From Spirochaetia bacterium (GTDB taxonomy: Bacteria; Spirochaetota; Leptospirae; Leptospirales; Leptonemataceae), in NCBI GenBank assembly GCA_016195395.1, contig JACPZR010000454.1, positions 1 to 6,193 of the forward strand: a DNA stretch of 6,193 bases, in the 5' to 3' direction. Of this stretch, positions 1-5,598 are shown piece after piece (the first letter of the stretch is position 1; each line of letters starts with the position of its first letter). The position numbers were made by a program, and so were the translations under genes. The notes below the pieces were generated by a model. The model did no database searches and was not told the origin of the DNA. It saw only the letters and a list, made by a program, of their open reading frames with translations.

Positions 1-139
1 CCTGTTCGTTTTCCGGGAGGATCTTTCCTTCGATTTCCCGTACCATCTCCGCTGAACGCCGGAAGGCCGTTTCTGTGATGCTCTGGATTTCGGGGAGCGC
101 CGACCGCGCTTCTTCCAGGGTCCAAATGCGACTCTGCAC
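1..139 (-). CDS. DUF2203 family protein, N-terminal part (cut by window edge)
   Basis: The reverse strand reads open from a GTG at 139 to the window edge, giving 46 codons. It begins V-Q-S-R-I-W-T-L-E-E-A-R and continues S-A-L-P-E-I-Q. This 'F/W-T-L-E-E-A-x-x-x-L-P-E' opening is the hallmark I recognise for DUF2203, a family of small (about 120-130 residue) helical proteins of unknown function. The remainder visible (ITETAFRRSAEMVREIEGK) is amphipathic helix, as expected. GTG at 139 is chosen because the frame has no ATG, GTG or TTG between it and the upstream in-frame stop near 185, and because it puts the motif at residue 5-7 as in relatives. No clear Shine-Dalgarno precedes it. The gene is divergent from trxB, and its start is 73 bp from the trxB start, so both may share control through the dyad at 167-183. 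No reaction can be assigned. Confidence 0.62.
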   Translation of the reverse strand, partial: MQSRIWTLEEARSALPEIQSITETAFRRSAEMVREIEGKILPENEQ

Positions 140-166
140 GGGGCGATTTTTTTCAGGACTCCGCGC

Positions 167-183
167 AAAGAAAGTGTTTCTTT
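167..183. promoter_or_regulatory. Perfect 7-bp inverted repeat in the divergent DUF2203/trxB promoter region
   Basis: AAAGAAA (167-173) and TTTCTTT (177-183) are perfect inverse complements around GTG, in the 73-bp gap between two divergent start codons. Its position and symmetry suit a dimeric regulator controlling one or both genes. It does not match an OxyR, PerR or LexA site that I can recall. A weak RNA hairpin in the 5' leader of either transcript is the alternative. Confidence 0.4.
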
Positions 184-212
184 ACCCGGCGGTGGGAAAA
201 ACTGAGTAGCAG

Positions 213-1172
213 ATGGGTCAGAAGCACAAAGTCATTATCATTGGAAGCGGCCCGGCCGCACATACGGCTGCGGTCTATACAGCGCGCGCCAACCTCTCCC
301 CGGTTCTCTTTGAGGGGTTCATGGCCGGCGGCACGGCCGCGGGAGGCCAGCTCACCACGACCACAGAAGTGGAGAATTTCCCCGGATTTCCAGAGGGAAT
401 CTCGGGGCCGGAGCTGATGGACCGGATGCGCGCCCAATCGGTCAAATTTGGAACGGTCATCCACACAGAAACGATTTCGAAAGTGGACCTGAGCGCGCGG
501 CCCTTCAAGCTCTGGCGCGAAGGCTTGGAAGATCAGGAGCCGGAACTCGCGGAGGCGATCATCATAGCTACGGGGGCCACCGCGCGCCGCCTGTCGCTCC
601 CGGGAGAGGAGAGCTACTGGCAGAAAGGAATCTCGGCATGCGCGGTCTGCGACGGCGCCCTGCCCATCTTTAGAAATGTTCCCCTGGCAGTGATCGGCGG
701 CGGAGACTCAGCGGCGGAGGAAGCCACCTATCTCACCAAGTACGCGTCGAAAGTCTATCTGGTCCACCGGCGGGATAAGCTCCGCGCCTCTACCATTATG
801 GCGGAGCGGGTGCTGAAACATCCCAAGATCGAAATGGTATGGAACAGTGTGCCTGTTTCTGCTGAAGGCGACGGGACCAAGTTGTCCGCGATCACAGTGA
901 AGAACGTTATCTCCAACACGGATTCCAAAATGCCTGTGGGCGGATTATTCTATGCCATTGGCCACAGGCCCAACACAGACCCGTTCAAAGGGCAGCTCAC
1001 GCTCGACGCGGAAGGGTATGTGGTCACGGAGCCGGGCACGGCGCGTACCAGCATAGAAGGCGTCTTTGCCGCGGGCGACGTACAGGACAAGAAATACCGT
1101 CAGGCCATCACGGCGGCCGGTTCCGGGTGCATGGCGGCGCTTGAAGCAGAGCGCTGGCTGGAAACGCATTAG
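213..1172 (+). CDS. trxB: Thioredoxin reductase (NADPH), TrxB
   Basis: Cytoplasmic FAD enzyme that uses NADPH to reduce the disulfide of thioredoxin, supplying electrons to ribonucleotide reductase, peroxiredoxins and protein-disulfide repair. The 319 residues are the normal length for the low-molecular-weight type. Visible landmarks are the N-terminal FAD-binding GSGPAA (11-16), [19 protein letters not shown] (44-62), the redox-active CAVC (143-146) followed by DGA, the NADPH-domain GGGDSA (162-167) with HRRDKLRAS (185-193), the GHRPNT turn (250-255) and the C-terminal FAD motif [19 protein letters not shown] (287-305). CAVC, in place of the CATC of E. coli, and the FEGFMAGG segment (33-40) are typical of the leptospiral and chlamydial branch as I recall it. 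ATG 213 puts the FAD motif at the usual distance from the N-terminus; only a weak GAG at 204-206 precedes it. A dyad lies upstream (167-183). It is probably a single-gene unit, as the next gene is 270 bp away behind its own promoter. Confidence 0.97.
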   Translation: MGQKHKVIIIGSGPAAHTAAVYTARANLSPVLFEGFMAGGTAAGGQLTTTTEVENFPGFPEGISGPELMDRMRAQSVKFGTVIHTETISKVDLSARPFKLWREGLEDQEPELAEAIIIATGATARRLSLPGEESYWQKGISACAVCDGALPIFRNVPLAVIGGGDSAAEEATYLTKYASKVYLVHRRDKLRASTIMAERVLKHPKIEMVWNSVPVSAEGDGTKLSAITVKNVISNTDSKMPVGGLFYAIGHRPNTDPFKGQLTLDAEGYVVTEPGTARTSIEGVFAAGDVQDKKYRQAITAAGSGCMAALEAERWLETH

Positions 1173-1184
1173 ACCCAATAGAGA

Positions 1185-1218
1185 GGAAGAGAGCGCCGCG
1201 CCGGACGCCGCCTCTTCT
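1185..1218 (+). terminator. Possible weak terminator hairpin after trxB
   Basis: Thirteen bases after the trxB stop, GGAAGAG plus GCG (with one bulged A at 1192) can pair with CGC plus CTCTTCT (1209-1218) around a 13-base GC-rich loop. The following bases are pyrimidine-rich (CCCACCCTCTTTCTTC) but have no true T run. It could end the trxB transcript, with only modest efficiency expected. Confidence 0.3.
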
Positions 1219-1277
1219 CCCACCCTCTTTCTTCGCATGTTCTCCACACTTTCTTTGCTTCCGGAATTTTGCGGTGC

Positions 1278-1306
1278 TTGCAGTGGAGCTCTCGTACCCT
1301 TATAAC
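1278..1306 (+). promoter_or_regulatory. Candidate sigma70-type promoter for the DnaA-like gene run
   Basis: TTGCAG (1278-1283) and TATAAC (1301-1306) are separated by exactly 17 bp. They match the TTGACA/TATAAT consensus at 4 and 5 of 6 positions. Transcription would begin near 1313 and give a leader of about 130 bases before the ATG at 1443, carrying the inverted repeat at 1330-1364. This is the best promoter-like pair in the 270-bp gap after trxB and the likely driver of the four genes up to the terminator at 5437-5479. Confidence 0.42.
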
Positions 1307-1329
1307 GGCAGGATCATGAATTTTGATGC

Positions 1330-1364
1330 GACATAATCATTGCTAACGCGGGACAGATTATGTC
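1330..1364. promoter_or_regulatory. Perfect 9-bp inverted repeat (GACATAATC ... GATTATGTC), probable operator
   Basis: GACATAATC (1330-1338) and GATTATGTC (1356-1364) are exact inverse complements with a 17-base spacer, so the arm centres are 26 bp apart, about two and a half helical turns. It lies just downstream of the predicted start of transcription. That is a position where a bound protein could block initiation or early elongation. Each arm contains TTAT, the first four bases of a DnaA box, but does not match the rest of TTATNCACA. An mRNA hairpin in the leader is also possible. Confidence 0.45.
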
Positions 1365-1442
1365 TCGTATGTTAGGGTGAACAGACGCTGTCAACCGTCA
1401 TGAAAACACATAAATAGATTTCATAGAGCCTTGAGACCTGGA

Positions 1443-2681
1443 ATGAATGAAGCCGCCCGAGTACCGGAGTGGGAAGAGACAAAAGAATCCCTCCGAGTGA
1501 GGATTCCTGATCCCTTCTATACTATGTTTATTGCGCCCATCCACGCCGTGGAGGACGCGCACACCGGCCTTGTGCTCCATGTGCCGGACCACCGCCTGAT
1601 CCCGCATATCCAGAGCCGCTACTTCCCTCTGATTCTCGATGGACTCAAAGCCACATCCTTCCATGAACGCGTGCGAATCTCGTCCGCTGAAGCGGATAGA
1701 AACGCGCGCGCACTCCGTGAACTGGCAGGCGCAGGCGGGCACCGCGTCACAGACGACGAAACCGCATCCGATCACGGGAATTCATCCAACCTCTCGGCTG
1801 GCGGTGCGGGGTCCAAGCCCCAGACCCGCCGGTTCTGTGCCAGCAGGAGTAACGCAGCGGACGTTGAGAGACTCCGCACGGGTCCGGGACTTCCCGTCAC
1901 TTACGTCTACGGTCCTCCCGGCTCCGGCAAGACTACGCTCGCGCTGGAACTTGTGGCATCCGTTCAGGCGCAGGGGCGGCGTGCTGCATACCTGACACTT
2001 GAGGATTTTCTCCACGCCTTTGCGCGCGCCTGCCGCGACGCCTCAACAATCGCGTGGAAAGAAGAACTCAGGGGCAATGATCTCCTGTGCATCGACGACA
2101 TTCAGTGTCGCAACCGCAGCGCCCACCGCACCCAGGAAGAACTCCGCCACCTGATCGACATTTTTGAACGGGACGGCTGGTCGCTCAAGGAATGCCGGCA
2201 GCTGGACATGGTGGTAGAGAAGACCGTGCTTTCGCAGGTGGCAGACATGATCCGGGGCGACGGGCGGCGTCTCCACTCGGCAGCGCTCCGGATGTTTCAC
2301 AGCGCGCGGGACCGGCTCTTTTTGTCCGGAAGTGATTTGGCAGCCGAATTCCAGGACTTGATAGACACCACAAACACTGCGGGCCCGGAGCTCGTACTGT
2401 CGCTTGTGGCGGATTTTTATAAGGTCCATCCAGACGCCATCAAAGGCCCGGCCAGGGACCGTCGCTTCACGGAGGCTCGACACCTCAGCGCCTATCTTTT
2501 GACAGAGCTCCTTCCCCTGCGGTTTCTGGATGCGGCAAAAATCCTTGGCCGCAAGCACCATACGCAAATCATCTATGCCCGCAGAAAAATTGAGGAAAAA
2601 ATGGAAAAGGACCTTTTCTTCGAAAGAGAGGTGAGGAGCCTGCGCCGACGGATTCTCGATCAGAGTCGTCTGGGACCGTAA
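1443..2681 (+). CDS. DnaA-like AAA+ protein lacking the sensor 1 / arginine-finger segment
   Basis: Numbering is from the ATG at 1443 (412 residues). Domain I is recognisable at about 10-80 (WEETKESLRVRIPDPFYTMF, then a strand-rich LVLHVPDHRL). A low-complexity linker spans 81-130. The AAA+ core has Walker A GPPGSGKT (157-164) and Walker B LLCIDDIQ (214-221), followed by the DnaA-like RTQEELRHLIDIFERDGW (to 246). The lid includes GDGRRLHSAAL (272-282) with a likely sensor-2 Arg275. Domain IV spans about 315-390 (KGPARDRRFTEARHLSAYLLTEL, then LGRKHHTQIIYA at 368-379). Walker B to sensor 2 is 57 residues, against 99 in E. coli DnaA (Asp235 to Arg334) as I remember it. About 42 residues holding sensor 1 and the box VII arginine finger are therefore missing. 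The reading frame is continuous and neither other frame restores them. TTG at 1431 in the same frame is an alternative start; ATG 1443 is preferred, with GAGA 6 bases upstream. It is probably a DnaA paralogue acting as DNA-binding regulator rather than initiator; a relic under decay is the alternative. The next gene starts 20 bp downstream. Confidence 0.8.
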   Translation: MNEAARVPEWEETKESLRVRIPDPFYTMFIAPIHAVEDAHTGLVLHVPDHRLIPHIQSRYFPLILDGLKATSFHERVRISSAEADRNARALRELAGAGGHRVTDDETASDHGNSSNLSAGGAGSKPQTRRFCASRSNAADVERLRTGPGLPVTYVYGPPGSGKTTLALELVASVQAQGRRAAYLTLEDFLHAFARACRDASTIAWKEELRGNDLLCIDDIQCRNRSAHRTQEELRHLIDIFERDGWSLKECRQLDMVVEKTVLSQVADMIRGDGRRLHSAALRMFHSARDRLFLSGSDLAAEFQDLIDTTNTAGPELVLSLVADFYKVHPDAIKGPARDRRFTEARHLSAYLLTELLPLRFLDAAKILGRKHHTQIIYARRKIEEKMEKDLFFEREVRSLRRRILDQSRLGP

Positions 2682-2701
2682 ACTTCCGCCAAAATACGCC
2701 G

Positions 2702-3457
2702 ATGCTTGTAAGGATGATCCGGTTCTTTGTCGTTTTAATATCTGCACTCCTCTTCGCGGGAGAAATGGCCCTGGCCGCGCGCCCCACGGGGATTCCCGTA
2801 GAAGCCAAATACTTGGACAAACAGGAAGTCTGGGTTCACGATGCCCAGGGTAAACAGACCCAGTGGACGCAGGCCGGAGCAAAAAAAGCGGAAGGCCCCT
2901 TCGATGGAAAATACAAGCAGGGCCAGTGGAACTACTTTCATGAAAATGGGAAAGTGAAGGCATCGGGCGCGTACAATGCGGACCGGAAAGAAGGCCAGTG
3001 GAAATACTTTCACACGAACGGGGCGCTCGCTGAAGAAGGCTTATATAAGAACGGACACCGGGAAGGCGTTTGGACCCGCTACTTTGCCAGCGGCAGAAAA
3101 GAAGCGGAAGGCGCTTACGCAAAAGACAAAAAGGACGGCCTCTGGACCAGCTACTACGAAAACGGCCAGGTCTTCTCCAAAGGCGAATACAAAAACGGTC
3201 AGGCAAACGGAGCGTGGGTATACTTCTTTGAGAACGGCCGTCCCCACCAAAGCGGCGCTTACGAGAGCGACAAGCGCGTAGGAATCTGGCATATCTGTGT
3301 CTTTGTATCCGGCCCCTGCGCGGATGAGGATTTCAGACATCCAAAAACCCCGCGTCTATCCGGCCTCCCCAGCGCCGATGAGAAACCTCCCGTGAAAGGC
3401 ACCAAAGACCCCAAGGGCGTGCTTGATTCACTGGACGGCGGCGTACCCGAACGTTAG
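2702..3457 (+). CDS. Exported MORN-type repeat protein (YwqK-like)
   Basis: The 251-residue protein opens with a signal peptide: Arg4 and Arg7, a hydrophobic core FFVVLISALLFAG (8-20), and an Ala-Leu-Ala-Ala cleavage site at 23-26. No lipobox cysteine is present, so the mature protein should be soluble in the periplasm or released. The core is five consecutive 24-residue units (74-97, 98-121, 122-145, 146-169, 170-193), each fitting G-x-W-x(6)-G-x(5)-G-x-Y, and a sixth begins G-I-W at 194. A half unit precedes the array (KAEGPFDGKYKQ, 62-73). This is the MORN_2 repeat of the YwqK 'antitoxin' family, which usually folds as a stack of beta hairpins. A proline/lysine-rich tail follows, with cysteines at 199 and 206 that could pair. 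The antitoxin label is historical for this family and no toxin partner is visible. The start at ATG 2702 lies 20 bp after the DnaA-like gene and lacks a clear Shine-Dalgarno; ATG 2714 in frame is an alternative. Binding partner unknown. Confidence 0.85.
   Translation: MLVRMIRFFVVLISALLFAGEMALAARPTGIPVEAKYLDKQEVWVHDAQGKQTQWTQAGAKKAEGPFDGKYKQGQWNYFHENGKVKASGAYNADRKEGQWKYFHTNGALAEEGLYKNGHREGVWTRYFASGRKEAEGAYAKDKKDGLWTSYYENGQVFSKGEYKNGQANGAWVYFFENGRPHQSGAYESDKRVGIWHICVFVSGPCADEDFRHPKTPRLSGLPSADEKPPVKGTKDPKGVLDSLDGGVPER
2921..3280 (+). repeat. Five tandem 72-bp units encoding the MORN-type repeats
   Basis: Five in-frame units of exactly 72 bp begin at 2921, 2993, 3065, 3137 and 3209 with no insertions between them. 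The DNA has diverged between units, but each encodes Gly at position 1, Trp at 3, Gly at 10 and 16, and Tyr at 18. The first two share the opening GGCCAGTGGAA and are the most similar, pointing to the most recent duplication there. Confidence 0.85.
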
Positions 3458-3464
3458 CAGCCAC

Positions 3465-3480
3465 AGCGGCGTCGGCCGCT
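3465..3480. other. Short perfect hairpin between the MORN gene and pyrB
   Basis: AGCGGC (3465-3470) and GCCGCT (3475-3480) form a perfect 6-bp GC-rich stem with a GTCG loop, 8 bases after the MORN gene stop. No T run follows, so it is unlikely to be an efficient terminator. It could stabilise the upstream message or partly attenuate transcription into pyrB. Confidence 0.35.
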
Positions 3481-3522
3481 CAAAAGAGATGACGGGACCA
3501 AAACCCCTCTCATATTTGGCAC

Positions 3523-4464
3523 ATGTCCCCTGCCGTCGTCTTCCCACACCAGCACATCCTCGATACTGACCAGTTTACCAGAGCCGATGTGGAGACCGTA
3601 GTGAAGAGCACGGAACGCATCCAAGCCTTGTGGGATGCGGGGCAGGCCTTTGGTCTTCTCGACGGCAAAATCCTCGCATCGCTCTTCTTTGAGTCTTCCA
3701 CACGCACACGTATGTCCTTTGAGGCCGCCATGCACAGACTCGGCGGACGGGTCATCACCACCATCGGTTTTCAATTCTCGTCGATCAGCAAAGGTGAAAC
3801 CTTGTACGACACCATGAAGATGGTTGAAGAGTACGCGGACGTGGCCGTCATCCGCCACCCGGTGGAAGGATCAAGCCGCATTGCAGCCGCAGCCGTACGC
3901 ATTCCCGTCATTAACGCGGGTGACGGGACCGGACAGCACCCCACGCAGGCGCTGCTTGATTTTTACACCATCTACAAAGAAAAGGGCGGCATTGACGGCC
4001 TGAAGATCGGTTTCATAGGCGACTTGAAATTCGGCCGCACCATCCACAGCTTGATCCGCCTTCTGCGGCACTTCAACGTGGAATTTGTTTTGATTTCCCC
4101 GGTGGACCTGCGCCTGCCTAACGCGTACCGCAAGGACCTGGACAAGCAGGGGACCAAATATGAGGAAACAGAAGACATTAAGGCGATGTGGGACTGCGAC
4201 GTTGCCTACGTTACCCGCATCCAGGAAGAGCGGTTCACGGACCGCGCCGAATATGAGCGCCTGAAAGACAGCTACACAGTCAACCGCGCCTTTGTGATGG
4301 CCTCACGGAAGCCCACGACGATCATGCACCCCCTGCCCCGCGTAAACGAGCTGTCGAGCGATGTGGATGACCTGCCGAATGCAGCCTACTTCCGGCAGGC
4401 CCGCTACGGCGTGGTGGTGCGTATGGCGCTTCTGGCGCTGAGTCTCAAGTGTCCCATTCCATGA
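3523..4464 (+). CDS. pyrB: Aspartate carbamoyltransferase, catalytic subunit (PyrB)
   Basis: Catalyses carbamoyl phosphate plus L-aspartate to N-carbamoyl-L-aspartate, the committed step of de novo pyrimidine synthesis in the cytoplasm. The 313 residues match the catalytic chain length (about 310). All active-site signatures are visible: the carbamoyl-phosphate motif ESSTRTR (57-63), the flexible-loop lysine in SKGET (89-93), RHP (111-113), HPTQ (139-142), [12 protein letters not shown] (166-177), the aspartate-binding Arg232 in TRIQEERF, and HPLPRVNE (269-276) ending in the usual [20 protein letters not shown] and RHP with aspartate-type spacing separate it from ornithine carbamoyltransferase. 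The frame holds no other start between ATG 3523 and the upstream stop, so this start is forced, although no Shine-Dalgarno is seen. It lies 65 bp after the MORN gene and 65 bp before the hydrolase. No pyrI regulatory subunit gene follows, so it may work as an unregulated trimer or with a distant partner. Confidence 0.97.
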   Translation: MSPAVVFPHQHILDTDQFTRADVETVVKSTERIQALWDAGQAFGLLDGKILASLFFESSTRTRMSFEAAMHRLGGRVITTIGFQFSSISKGETLYDTMKMVEEYADVAVIRHPVEGSSRIAAAAVRIPVINAGDGTGQHPTQALLDFYTIYKEKGGIDGLKIGFIGDLKFGRTIHSLIRLLRHFNVEFVLISPVDLRLPNAYRKDLDKQGTKYEETEDIKAMWDCDVAYVTRIQEERFTDRAEYERLKDSYTVNRAFVMASRKPTTIMHPLPRVNELSSDVDDLPNAAYFRQARYGVVVRMALLALSLKCPIP

Positions 4465-4529
4465 CAGCCCGGACAATGAAAACCCAATTGTGATTGAAAA
4501 CCGCTTATGCGTCAAAAACTTGGTGGAAC

Positions 4530-5429
4530 ATGATCAATCCCGGTTATAAGAACAAATCGGGTTACTTCAAGACCCTGGATGGCTTGAAGATCTTCTACCA
4601 ATATTGGCGGCCGGACAATGCTTCCACGGACCGCGCCATTGTTCTCCATCATGGTTTTGGTGAACACTCGGACCGCTACGGCCACCTCTTGGATGCGCTC
4701 GAGGGCCGGGGCATCAGTGTCTACGCGTTGGACGCGCGCGGACACGGCCGGTCGGAAGGAGTGCGCGGTCACGCCCCCTCTATTTTCTCGTACGTGCAGG
4801 ATTTGGAGCAGTACATGATGCTCCTCAAAAGCGACTTCAATGTCCGCAATCCCATCCTCCTGGGTCACTCCATGGGCGGACTGATTGCGATTGCCTTTGC
4901 CCTCCACTACTCCAACCAGTGGGGCCTTACCGCACTCGTGACCAGTGGTGCCGCACTCCGCGTGGCTATGACACCGGCCATGAAACTAAAGCGCGCCATG
5001 GGGCACGCGCTCGCAAGTCTTGCGCCTGAACTCGTGATGCCCGCGGGGCTCGATGCGTCGCTTCTGTCACATGATGCGGAGGAAGTGGCCCTGTACAAAA
5101 CGGACCCCATGGTTCACGGCATGGTCAGCACATCGATGGGGATTTCTCTTCTCGACAGTGGTGAGCAGTTCATCCAAAATGCGGGAACGCTCCGGATTCC
5201 GCTCTTCATGGGACACGGTCAGGCCGACGCCATCGCCTCTCCCGGCGGCACCGTTGATTTCTTCCGGAACGCGGGCTCCACGGACAAGACACTCCGCATG
5301 TTTCCCGGCCTCTATCACGAAATCTTCAACGAGATGCCGCGCGCGAGGGCGGCCGTTCTCGCAGAATACATCGCTTTCATTGAGGAACACCTGCCGGAAG
5401 CCCCTCCAAATGCATCGTCCGCGGCCTAG
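4530..5429 (+). CDS. Alpha/beta hydrolase, monoacylglycerol lipase / lysophospholipase type
   Basis: Numbering is from ATG 4530 (299 residues). This is a serine hydrolase of the monoglyceride-lipase branch, expected to cleave monoacylglycerols or lysophospholipids, though the substrate cannot be read from sequence. Motifs in order are the oxyanion segment HHGFGEHSDRY (40-50), DARGHGRSEG (68-77), nucleophile elbow GHSMGG with Ser114 (112-117), the acid Asp233 in GHGQADAI, and His263 in GLYHEIFNE. The HGxGEHSxRY and YHEIxNE signatures are those of the MGL family. A variable cap lies between Ser114 and Asp233. No signal peptide or lipobox is seen, so it is probably cytoplasmic. A TTG at 4494 in frame would add 12 residues (KTAYASKTWWN...); ATG 4530 is preferred because GGTGG sits 4 bases upstream. 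It is the last gene before the terminator at 5437-5479 and probably co-transcribed with pyrB. Confidence 0.9.
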   Translation: MINPGYKNKSGYFKTLDGLKIFYQYWRPDNASTDRAIVLHHGFGEHSDRYGHLLDALEGRGISVYALDARGHGRSEGVRGHAPSIFSYVQDLEQYMMLLKSDFNVRNPILLGHSMGGLIAIAFALHYSNQWGLTALVTSGAALRVAMTPAMKLKRAMGHALASLAPELVMPAGLDASLLSHDAEEVALYKTDPMVHGMVSTSMGISLLDSGEQFIQNAGTLRIPLFMGHGQADAIASPGGTVDFFRNAGSTDKTLRMFPGLYHEIFNEMPRARAAVLAEYIAFIEEHLPEAPPNASSAA

Positions 5430-5436
5430 TCGGTCC

Positions 5437-5479
5437 AAAAAAGCCTTGAAAAAAAGGGCCCTTTCCAGTAGGTTTTTTT
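5437..5479 (+). terminator. Hairpin terminator after the hydrolase gene
   Basis: AAAAAAGCCT (5437-5446) pairs fully with AGGTTTTTTT (5470-5479), one G-T pair included, 7 bases after the hydrolase stop. The 23-base loop contains AAAGGGCCCTTT, a second self-complementary element. The 3' arm ends in T7. The A tract on one side and T tract on the other could allow termination in both directions. It marks the end of the unit beginning with the DnaA-like gene. Confidence 0.65.
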
Positions 5480-5480
5480 G

Positions 5481-5509
5481 TTGACAGTTGGATGGTGCAG
5501 TGCATCACT
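5481..5509 (+). promoter_or_regulatory. Candidate promoter for the phasin-like gene
   Basis: A perfect TTGACA (5481-5486) lies directly after the terminator. At the 16-18 bp spacing only poor -10 hexamers occur, the best being CATCAC/ATCACT around 5503-5509, next to TG at 5501-5502 as in an extended -10. The placement just after a terminator and before an isolated gene supports a promoter here. The weak -10 suggests help from an activator or a different sigma preference. Confidence 0.35.
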
Positions 5510-5563
5510 GCTCTTGTGCGGCGCACTATCCCAGCAGAAATCCTGGATAGGATGCTGTACAGC
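5497..5563. promoter_or_regulatory. Cluster of three small palindromes upstream of the phasin-like gene
   Basis: Three symmetric elements lie within 67 bp: GCAGTG-CAT-CACTGC (5497-5511, 6-bp arms), GTGCG-G-CGCAC (5516-5526, 5-bp arms) and the perfect 10-bp palindrome GCTGTACAGC (5554-5563). The first overlaps the predicted -10 region and so is well placed for a repressor. The others would fall in the leader. I do not recognise the cognate regulator. Confidence 0.4.
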
Positions 5564-5583
5564 AATAAGAACACAGAAGTGTA

Positions 5584-5592
5584 AAGGAAGGA
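5584..5592 (+). promoter_or_regulatory. Strong ribosome binding site of the phasin-like gene
   Basis: AAGGAAGGA (5584-5592) lies 6 bases before ATG 5599 and is by far the best Shine-Dalgarno in the window. It fixes the start and predicts high translation, unlike the neighbouring genes. Confidence 0.75.
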
Positions 5593-5598
5593 ACGGAC

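Noticed and set aside
1173..1442. Replication origin beside the DnaA-like gene
   Set aside because: No cluster of TTATNCACA-type boxes and no marked AT-rich unwinding stretch is seen, and dnaN does not follow.
2178..2340. Frameshift as explanation for the missing DnaA segment
   Set aside because: The other two forward frames of this stretch give no sensor 1 or RLxSRF-like sequence and contain stops, while the annotated frame passes into a lid-like GDGRRLHSAAL. A clean in-frame deletion fits better.
2043..3206. 387-codon open frame on the minus strand across the DnaA-like and MORN genes
   Set aside because: Its translation is rich in Arg, Pro and Ser with no recognisable motif, while the plus strand encodes clear DnaA and MORN features through the same DNA. 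It is a shadow of codon bias.
3454..3858. 134-codon minus-strand open frame inside pyrB
   Set aside because: Fully antisense to the conserved STRTR and flexible-loop region of pyrB, with no family resemblance.
5554..5563. LexA (SOS) box at the CTGTACAG palindrome
   Set aside because: The E. coli LexA site needs CTGT-N8-ACAG; here the half sites are directly joined, and leptospiral LexA sites as I recall differ.
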